Assembly: GCA_024654265.1 (NCBI GenBank)
Contig: JANLIO010000009.1
Location: forward strand, 1-5,595
Reading direction: 5' to 3'
Source: a bacterium
GTDB lineage: Bacteria; Patescibacteriota; Patescibacteriia; 2-12-FULL-60-25
DNA: 5,595 bases
The position numbers and the translations under genes were made by a program. Position 1 is the first letter of the stretch. Every line of letters begins with the position of its first letter. Below are positions 1 to 4,715 of the stretch, one piece after another. The notes beneath the pieces were generated by a model. It had not been told where the DNA came from. It saw only the letters and a list, made by a program, of their open reading frames with translations, and ran no database searches.

Positions 1-1282
1 CTCCCTGTCCCTTGAGCATAAGGGCCATTGCGAGGATATGCTTCGTACCCATTCGAGGCTTCTTGTCATCGAGCAGGATTTCCCGCAAAGAGATGAGAAC
101 TCTCAAATCGATATTCCCGAGACCGCTGAAATGGAAACCTGCTTCCGTAAGGTTGTAGGTGATTTCCACGGCTTCGTTGGGCTCATCATCTTCTGATGGC
201 GGTGGGTCGGTATCAGGGTGATCCTCCTCGGTTGAGGCGATTTGTGCTGGAGGTGTGAGCGTGCCACCTTGCGATGAACGCTCTTCCTCGATAGGCGGAT
301 TCACTCCAGAATCGGGTGGTTGGCATTCCTGCATGAGAGGGGCAACATCCTCCACCGATCCATGGGGAGCTGGAGTATTCAGCCGACCGACAGGTGGCGG
401 TTTTTGATCATCATCGCCTTCGAACGAGTCGCCGTCTTGCGGGCTTGGAAGCGTTTCCATCGTCGGATCTTCCGGAGGCTCCGAGTCGGGTGCTGTCTCT
501 TGCTCGACTTCAGGTTCCGGCACGTGGAGGCCGCTCTTCTTCTCGAAAGAGTTCATGATCTCGAAAATCACCGAATGTGGGATACACGTCGCGATGGTTT
601 CGGTCGAGACCAGCTCGATCTCATCGATTGGGCCAAAAGCACGACTTGATCTCTCAGCGAGATACCTCTCGTCGCGCACGAGGCAGTGGAGATCCGTTTG
701 GATGTACTTCTGCCAAACAATCGAGGGAATGATCGAAAGAACCTCAAGATGGGACATGAACTGCACCCCGTTATTTTGCCGGTGCGCTGAGAGGAGCTCG
801 TCGATGAGCCAAGTGATCAGTTGGATCTCCTCCGTGGTTTGTTCATCTGCGTCCCACGGGTATCGTTCCATGAACATGTGCCAAAAACGGCGCGGGTCCA
901 TGTAGCAGACGTAGTCGTCGGGCAAGAAAGCGCCTTCGAACGTGGTTACCGTGATAGCTTTGACGTCGATACACAGATCGATCATGTCTGTCTGAAGCGG
1001 AATTTCCATGGCGCGCGCGGCAAGCCGTGGTAGATTGGTGTTGCCATGTACGTAGAATTCTCGACGATCCGGTCTGTCGCGAAGTGCGCTCATACGTTCG
1101 AAAACAGGAACATCTTGTCGAAGCCCTGTGGCTGGCCACCAGTCCGGTTCGATCCCGCGTATCTGCGAAATGAGCGCCGATACCAACCGATGAAGCGGGT
1201 GCTCTGCTAGGAATGAATCCTGCTTTTGCTGACGCTCTTCGTCTGTCTCACTTTGTTCGTGTGTCAAGGTCCATTGCGACAT
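1..1282 (-). CDS. Unrecognised two-domain protein with acidic Pro-rich linker (C-terminus off window)
   Basis: Reading the minus strand from the ATG at 1282 gives 427 codons without a stop to the window edge, so the C-terminus is missing. The start is firm: AAGGAGG lies 6 nt upstream and a near-consensus promoter lies above that. I do not recognise the family. Residues 1-25 are polar (MSQWTLTHEQ...). Residues ~26-250 look folded, mixed helix/strand, with Trp-rich patches (EPDWWP 45-50, RRFWHMF 131-137) and cysteines 104, 126, 200 and 233. Residues ~253-370 are a low-complexity linker rich in P, E, D, S and T. Around residue 371 order returns (VEITYNLTEAGFHFSG), then a Leu-rich helical stretch to the edge. 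There is no signal peptide or membrane segment, so it is probably cytosolic. Sampled rows are GC-richer than the sugar operon (34/60 at 241-300 and 841-900; 20/60 at 3241-3300). The gene is real with high confidence; its function is unknown. Confidence 0.88.
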   Translation of the reverse strand, partial: MSQWTLTHEQSETDEERQQKQDSFLAEHPLHRLVSALISQIRGIEPDWWPATGLRQDVPVFERMSALRDRPDRREFYVHGNTNLPRLAARAMEIPLQTDMIDLCIDVKAITVTTFEGAFLPDDYVCYMDPRRFWHMFMERYPWDADEQTTEEIQLITWLIDELLSAHRQNNGVQFMSHLEVLSIIPSIVWQKYIQTDLHCLVRDERYLAERSSRAFGPIDEIELVSTETIATCIPHSVIFEIMNSFEKKSGLHVPEPEVEQETAPDSEPPEDPTMETLPSPQDGDSFEGDDDQKPPPVGRLNTPAPHGSVEDVAPLMQECQPPDSGVNPPIEEERSSQGGTLTPPAQIASTEEDHPDTDPPPSEDDEPNEAVEITYNLTEAGFHFSGLGNIDLRVLISLREILLDDKKPRMGTKHILAMALMLKGQG

Positions 1283-1288
1283 GCGAAA

Positions 1289-1295
1289 CCTCCTT
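1289..1295 (-). promoter_or_regulatory. Strong Shine-Dalgarno for the left-edge gene
   Basis: AAGGAGG is read on the minus strand, 6 nt before the ATG at 1282. It is near-perfectly complementary to the 16S anti-SD and fixes the start of the unrecognised protein. It contrasts with the operon genes to the right, which have no recognisable SD. Confidence 0.85.
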
Positions 1296-1318
1296 TTTTT
1301 GTTACGGTTCGCTGACTT

Positions 1319-1347
1319 CTTATAACAAAAAACCACCCAGACGTCAA
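1319..1347 (-). promoter_or_regulatory. Sigma70-type promoter of the left-edge gene, inside the gam terminator
   Basis: On the minus strand TTGACG (1347-1342) and TATAAG (1324-1319) are separated by exactly 17 bp. That is 5/6 matches to each consensus box at optimal spacing. Transcription would start near 1312, giving a leader of about 30 nt that contains the AAGGAGG site. The -35 box lies in the loop and inner arm of the preceding gene's terminator hairpin, and the terminator T-tract forms part of the spacer. The only gene positioned to use it is the one starting at 1282. Confidence 0.75.
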
Positions 1348-1361
1348 TGACGTGTGGGTGG
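1325..1361 (-). terminator. Rho-independent terminator of the Gam-like gene
   Basis: A hairpin lies 14 nt past the gam stop. Outer stem CCACCCA (1333-1339) pairs with TGGGTGG (1355-1361). After a G:G mismatch, inner stem ACGTC (1341-1345) pairs with GACGT (1349-1353) around an AAT loop. In the minus-strand transcript it is followed directly by six U (1332-1327), then GUU. The stem has 12 pairs and the architecture is classical. It overlaps the promoter of the next gene. Confidence 0.88.
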
Positions 1362-1375
1362 CGATAGAGGAAGAG

Positions 1376-1945
1376 CTAAACGGTTTGTTTCAACCGTTTT
1401 TGTATTTCGCGAACTGTTAGCTCACGTCCGCCTTGCCCAGGCCTCACACGGACGACCTCTACTTGAGAAACCGAGACGCCGGGAAGAGTCGGGAGTTGGG
1501 GATGATCTTTTAACGCTTTTTTGATCACAGTCTCCGTGGTTTTGATGAGATCGGTGAGACCACGGCTTTTCAGGATTTCGAGGAGCGCTTCTTCGTCTAG
1601 GATACTGAGTGTGGCTGGACTCAGCCTGAACAGAACTTCACCGGATGGGAAGATGACGGTTTTCCGTTTTCCATCATCGGTTAACTCTTTTCGGTGTTTC
1701 TCGACAAATGCGATAACTGCTTTCGTGATCGCGAGCATCTCTTGGAATACGGTTTCAAGTTCATTCGCCGCTTCCATCTTGATGACATTGATTCGCTCTT
1801 CTAGCATGGCTGTCGTTGCCGTGGCTTGAGCGTCCAGAATTCCGATGCGTGCAATCATCTCGTCCACATTTTCGCGAGTTGTGATTTTTGGCGATTGTTT
1901 GCCTGAACTTTTTTTGATGGGATTTTTTATCGCTTTGTTCGCCAC
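1376..1945 (-). CDS. gam: Mu Gam-like host-nuclease inhibitor / DNA-end-binding protein
   Basis: This is a 189-residue protein (stop TAG) resembling the Mu Gam family. Those proteins form dimers that bind double-stranded DNA ends and shield them from exonucleases such as RecBCD. Visible order: a Lys-rich, probably disordered tail (1-22); a long helix likely to form the coiled coil (~25-90, starting NVDEMIARIG); the family's β-hairpin core (DGKRKTVIFPSGEVLFRLSP, 91-110); a helical segment (LLEILKSRGLTDLIKTTE, ~121-138); a last strand (GVSVSQVEVVRVRP, 156-169); and a basic tail (170-189) that seems extra compared with Mu Gam (174 residues). GTG at 1945 is chosen because AGAGAGG sits 6 nt upstream. 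The ATG at 2023 would add 26 residues translated across the upstream gene's terminator. It has its own terminator and no other recognisable phage gene in view, so it may be a domesticated or mobile-element gene. Family call is good; cellular role is inferred. Confidence 0.85.
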   Translation of the reverse strand: MANKAIKNPIKKSSGKQSPKITTRENVDEMIARIGILDAQATATTAMLEERINVIKMEAANELETVFQEMLAITKAVIAFVEKHRKELTDDGKRKTVIFPSGEVLFRLSPATLSILDEEALLEILKSRGLTDLIKTTETVIKKALKDHPQLPTLPGVSVSQVEVVRVRPGQGGRELTVREIQKRLKQTV

Positions 1946-1951
1946 GATGTA

Positions 1952-1958
1952 CCTCTCT
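1952..1958 (-). promoter_or_regulatory. Shine-Dalgarno that sets the GTG start of the Gam-like gene
   Basis: AGAGAGG is read on the minus strand, 6 nt before GTG at 1945. The upstream in-frame ATG at 2023 has no comparable site and lies next to the terminator. This supports a 189-residue product rather than 215. Confidence 0.7.
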
Positions 1959-1975
1959 TTGTGTATGAGTGAAAG

Positions 1976-2012
1976 AACAAAAAACAGAGCCGTGAGAATG
2001 CTCTGTTTTTTT
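1976..2012 (-). terminator. Rho-independent terminator ending the sugar operon (after fba)
   Basis: GC core CAGAGC (1985-1990) pairs with GCTCTG (2000-2005) around a 9-nt loop. Six A (1979-1984) pair with six T (2006-2011), giving a 12-pair stem flanked by A and T runs. On the minus strand it is followed by six U, then GUU, 23 nt past the aldolase stop. The symmetry would also permit termination of plus-strand transcripts, but no plus-strand gene is seen here. Confidence 0.85.
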
Positions 2013-2023
2013 GTTTTTGTCAA
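1995..2023 (-). promoter_or_regulatory. Possible promoter of the Gam-like gene
   Basis: A perfect -35 box TTGACA (2023-2018) lies 11 nt after the aldolase stop. At 17 bp spacing the -10 position reads CATTCT (2000-1995), only 3/6 matches and within the terminator hairpin. I saw no better -10/-35 pair between the stop and the GTG. A start site near 1988 would leave the hairpin's second arm in the leader. The -35 is convincing, the -10 is not. Read-through of the terminator is an alternative source of gam mRNA. Confidence 0.35.
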
Positions 2024-2034
2024 GCGTCATGTTG

Positions 2035-2952
2035 TTACGCTTTCCCCGCACTCTTGAATAGTTTCATCTTTTGCATCGCAACTTCGCGCATAAGAAGCAT
2101 TGGTCCTTCAAGGAGCTTTCGTGGATCAATGATTGTTGGCATATCGTCGATTGCTTCGCGGATGCCTGCGGTGAACGCGATTCGGAGGTCGGTGTCAATA
2201 TTGATTTTGGCAACGCCGTGTTGGATCACTTTTGAAATATCGGTATCAAGAACGCCACGCGCTTTCCCAAGTTTTGCGCCGTGTTGTTCTGCGATTTTTT
2301 TGATGTCTTCCCGCACGCCGGATGCGCCATGGAGGACGATCGGAACAGATACGCGTTTCGCAATTTCTTTGAGTCGCTCAATATCCAAATGCGTTTTTCC
2401 TTTGAACTTAAATGCGCCATGCGACGTTCCAATGGCAACGGCGAGAGAATCACATCCTGTATCTTTCACAAAGAGCTTCGCATCATCCGGATCTGTTAGT
2501 TTGGCGTCTCGCGCTTCAACGGAGACAAGATCCTCAATCCCGGCGAGTGCACCAATTTCCGCTTCCACAGACACACCACGGGGATGTGCTTTTGCAATCA
2601 CTTTTTTTGTCAGCGTTACATTTTTCTTATAATCAAATGCAGACGCATCAATCATCACGGACGTGTATCCGGATTGGATGGCTTGAAAAATGATTTTGAG
2701 ATCTTTTCCGTGATCTAAATGCATCACAACCGGAATCTTTCCTTTTGATGCCACGCGAATCATAGCGATTAGATAGTCCATGCCCGCATATTCGATGGCA
2801 CCTTCTGATGTTTGGATGATGATTGGCGACTTCATCTTTTCCCCGGCGCTCATCACGGCTTTTAGGATTTCGAGATTGTTGATATTAAACGCGGGGATCG
2901 CATATTTTTTGCGTCGTGCTTTTGCGAGAAGATGTTTTGATGTGACAAGCAT
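2035..2952 (-). CDS. fba: Class II fructose-1,6-bisphosphate aldolase (Thermus type)
   Basis: This zinc-dependent aldolase of glycolysis/gluconeogenesis interconverts fructose-1,6-bisphosphate with dihydroxyacetone phosphate and glyceraldehyde-3-phosphate in the cytosol. The protein is 305 residues, and the family motifs are intact and in order: N-terminal PAFNINN (20-26); HLDHG (78-82), with catalytic Asp80 and zinc His81; EAEIGALAG.ED (130-141); GTSHGAFKF (175-183), with zinc His178; LHGASG (207-212), with zinc His208; and KINIDTDLR (249-257), for phosphate/substrate contacts. The ~35-residue stretch between LHGASG and KINID and the C-terminal REVAMQKMKLFKSAGKA match the Thermus-type subgroup of about 305 residues, so the insert is normal. 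The ATG at 2952 gives the family's usual N-terminus (MLVTSKHLLAKA) but has no Shine-Dalgarno. It is last gene of the tkt-hypothetical-pfkB-fba cluster, ends in TAA and is followed by a terminator. A tagatose- or ketose-bisphosphate specificity cannot be strictly excluded. Confidence 0.95.
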   Translation of the reverse strand: MLVTSKHLLAKARRKKYAIPAFNINNLEILKAVMSAGEKMKSPIIIQTSEGAIEYAGMDYLIAMIRVASKGKIPVVMHLDHGKDLKIIFQAIQSGYTSVMIDASAFDYKKNVTLTKKVIAKAHPRGVSVEAEIGALAGIEDLVSVEARDAKLTDPDDAKLFVKDTGCDSLAVAIGTSHGAFKFKGKTHLDIERLKEIAKRVSVPIVLHGASGVREDIKKIAEQHGAKLGKARGVLDTDISKVIQHGVAKINIDTDLRIAFTAGIREAIDDMPTIIDPRKLLEGPMLLMREVAMQKMKLFKSAGKA

Positions 2953-2968
2953 AGAAGTAGGGGAGAGA

Positions 2969-2997
2969 ATTATAAATTGCGGAAGTTTTGATTTCTT
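2969..2997 (-). promoter_or_regulatory. Possible internal promoter for fba, giving a very short leader
   Basis: The 49-bp gap between the kinase stop and the aldolase ATG holds a perfect TATAAT (2974-2969) on the minus strand. At 17 bp spacing the -35 position is AAGAAA (2997-2992), 3/6 matches, and there is no extended -10 TG. Transcription from it would start at about 2963-2958, leaving only some 6-11 nt of pyrimidine-rich leader before the ATG. It would allow aldolase expression independent of the upstream operon. The gap is AT-rich, so chance occurrence is possible. Confidence 0.45.
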
Positions 2998-3001
2998 CTG
3001 A

Positions 3002-4018
3002 TTACATCGATATTGGTCGTGCTTTGATTTTTGTGAATTTTTTTAATGTTTGATTCATTTTCGTTGTTGAGAGAAGTCCGTCTTGTGGTCCGATCATTTG
3101 CACAACGCTCCAGCTATTTGCCGTTCCCCAGCGCAAAGCATCTTTCATGGATTTTCCTTTGAGGAGCGCAACTGTTACGGCAATCGCGAAACTATCCCCT
3201 GCGCCAGTTCGTTCTTTAGGCTTCCCATCAAAAATTGGCATTTCAAGAAATGATTCACCATCAAAACTGTACGCACCATTTTTTCCATCCGTGATAATAA
3301 CTTTTTTTGCACCGTATTTATGAAACGCTTGGAGAAGATTTGTTACGGGGCGTTCACCGTCGTGGAGAAGCATGTGCGCTTCGTCCAGATTCAAAATAAA
3401 GAGATCAGATCGTTTTATCAATTGTTTTATGATCGAAGTAAGGCCACTCGCGATGTGCGTATTACCGGGTTGGAATGTAAAAAAGGCGTTTGGATGTCGA
3501 TCCAATTCTTTTAAGACGGCTGTATCACACGGCGTATGTTTTTTCCCGACGGCTGAATAGTAGATGCATCGAGTCTTCGGAAGTTTTGGGATGGTGTATG
3601 TTCGCGGTTGAAAATAGACGAGCTGTGTTCGTTCGCCTTGGAAATTTAAAATTGTTGCTTCACTTGTTGGGACAGTTGGATCAGTTTGGATGAATCGGTG
3701 ATCAACTTTGTCTGCAAGCAATGCTTTCCGGATTGTGTCGCCTGCAAGATCGGCGCCAACCCATGTGACGAGTGCGCTTTTTAATCCAAGACGTGATGCG
3801 CCAACAGATGCATTTGCGGAGTTTCCGGCAGCGGGTGTGACGTGAACATCTGTGACAGGGATTTTTTCCGCATACTCTAAACAGAGGAGACAACGAGCTT
3901 TATCAATGGAACAATTCACACTCGCGTGATCAATAACATAAAACACGTCACGAAGTGATTCACCGATCGCGATGATGTCGAGCTGTTTTGCGGACGCTTT
4001 CTTTTTTTTGACAGCCAT
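3002..4018 (-). CDS. PfkB/ribokinase-family carbohydrate kinase with N-terminal cysteine cluster
   Basis: This 338-residue kinase should transfer the ATP gamma-phosphate to a sugar or sugar phosphate. Motifs: β1 DIIAIGESLRDVF (14-26), with the family's substrate-contacting Asp position at 24; GNSANASVGASRLGL (65-79), the N-terminal PfkB signature; NLDE (210-213), the NxxE Mg-binding motif; ITDGKNGAY (242-250), the nucleotide-binding loop; and RTGAGDSFA (270-278), the C-terminal signature with oxyanion hole and catalytic base Asp275. Residues ~30-60, where the family usually places part of the lid, contain Cys36, Cys43 and Cys46 (CxxC) just before EKIPV. This looks like a structural or metal-binding insertion. 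Start ATG is 3 nt after the upstream stop with no Shine-Dalgarno, implying translational coupling. The first 12 residues are Lys-rich. Its place between transketolase and aldolase suggests fructose-6-phosphate as a substrate (phosphofructokinase), but ribose, a nucleoside or another sugar is equally compatible with the motifs. Confidence 0.9.
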   Translation of the reverse strand: MAVKKKKASAKQLDIIAIGESLRDVFYVIDHASVNCSIDKARCLLCLEYAEKIPVTDVHVTPAAGNSANASVGASRLGLKSALVTWVGADLAGDTIRKALLADKVDHRFIQTDPTVPTSEATILNFQGERTQLVYFQPRTYTIPKLPKTRCIYYSAVGKKHTPCDTAVLKELDRHPNAFFTFQPGNTHIASGLTSIIKQLIKRSDLFILNLDEAHMLLHDGERPVTNLLQAFHKYGAKKVIITDGKNGAYSFDGESFLEMPIFDGKPKERTGAGDSFAIAVTVALLKGKSMKDALRWGTANSWSVVQMIGPQDGLLSTTKMNQTLKKFTKIKARPISM

Positions 4019-4021
4019 AAT

Positions 4022-4711
4022 TTATGAGGATTGTTCGCCTTGTTTTTCGATCCGCGCCATAGCTCCTTGGATTCCTCGGAGTTGTCTTTTTGCCTTTCGC
4101 CATTCGTCCATTTGAGATGGATCCTGCTCTTTCACTTCGAATGCTTTACGTAATTTTTCTGCAGCTTTTGTTTCTGCCGTTTGTAGTGTCTTTCTTATCT
4201 CATCCGTCATTCCGGTTCCGCGTTCAAGAGCCATTCGCGCCGCATCAATGCCAACCTTGTAATCAATCCGTTCATCCAAGGTTTTATGTAGGCGTATTAT
4301 TTCTTCAGGTGAAGCTTTTTCCGGTATTTGGAGTCCTTCGTGCATGGTGTAGTCCACGGGCCTGCGACTGCGTCTGCGCAAATCGTTTGAAGCTACGTTA
4401 TAATCAGCTAGAGCTTGTGAATACTCTGAGTCTAATGCTTCTTTGAGTGGTTGAAGTTCACGTGTTTCTTTTTCAACTTTGAGACCCGCTTCGTTTCTCC
4501 AGCGGACTCCACTTTTTTGCCAATCTTCTCGAAGAGCCTCTGTACTTCCACCATTTTCATTTTGGAGCAATCCGGCTGCTATACGTATCTCGTCCGCTTC
4601 TTCAGGCGACATGTATACTACGTTTCTCATATTCCGCGGAGTTTCATTTCTCGGTGTATCGCCTTGGTCGCCTTGTGATGCTTTTCTGAGTTGTTCGAAA
4701 TTCATTCCCAT
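4022..4711 (-). CDS. Unrecognised charged helical protein inside the sugar operon
   Basis: This 229-residue protein belongs to no family I recognise. It starts 4 nt after the transketolase stop and ends 3 nt before the kinase ATG, so it is almost certainly co-translated with both. It has no Cys, signal peptide or membrane segment. Residues 1-30 are polar and likely disordered (QGDQGDTPRNETPRN). The remainder is predicted by eye to be mostly helical and rich in E, K, R, Q and A, with a basic patch LRRRSRRP (111-118). Helical, coiled-coil-like stretches cover ~75-110 and ~135-225. ATG at 4711 is taken as the start; ATG at 4705 (Met3) is an alternative, and neither has a Shine-Dalgarno. Tight packing suggests a role tied to the operon enzymes (partner, scaffold or regulator), but this is only positional. 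It could also be an unrelated small protein carried in the operon. Confidence 0.8.
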   Translation of the reverse strand: MGMNFEQLRKASQGDQGDTPRNETPRNMRNVVYMSPEEADEIRIAAGLLQNENGGSTEALREDWQKSGVRWRNEAGLKVEKETRELQPLKEALDSEYSQALADYNVASNDLRRRSRRPVDYTMHEGLQIPEKASPEEIIRLHKTLDERIDYKVGIDAARMALERGTGMTDEIRKTLQTAETKAAEKLRKAFEVKEQDPSQMDEWRKAKRQLRGIQGAMARIEKQGEQSS

Positions 4712-4715
4712 ATGT

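Noticed and set aside
320..905. Two overlapping plus-strand open frames
   Set aside because: They lie antisense to the 427-codon minus-strand gene, which has a promoter and SD. The plus frames have neither and their products look like shadow translations.
843..1139. 98-codon minus-strand open frame
   Set aside because: It is an out-of-frame shadow inside the larger gene starting at 1282; its Arg/His/Ser-rich product is typical of an off-frame reading.
1333..1361. Inverted repeat as an operator or recombination site
   Set aside because: The T-tract next to the stem and its position just after the gam stop make a terminator the simplest explanation.
1946..2023. Possible signal peptide/membrane anchor on the Gam-like protein
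   Set aside because: It exists only if translation begins at ATG 2023, within the fba terminator area and without an SD; the GTG at 1945 is better supported.
2205..2320. Apparent insertion in the aldolase between LHGASG and KINID
   Set aside because: The same segment is normal in Thermus-type class II aldolases of the same 305-residue length.
2054..2632. 192-codon plus-strand open frame
   Set aside because: It is fully antisense to the aldolase, whose motifs are all intact; the product is low-complexity and Ser/Arg/Ile-rich with no recognisable domain.
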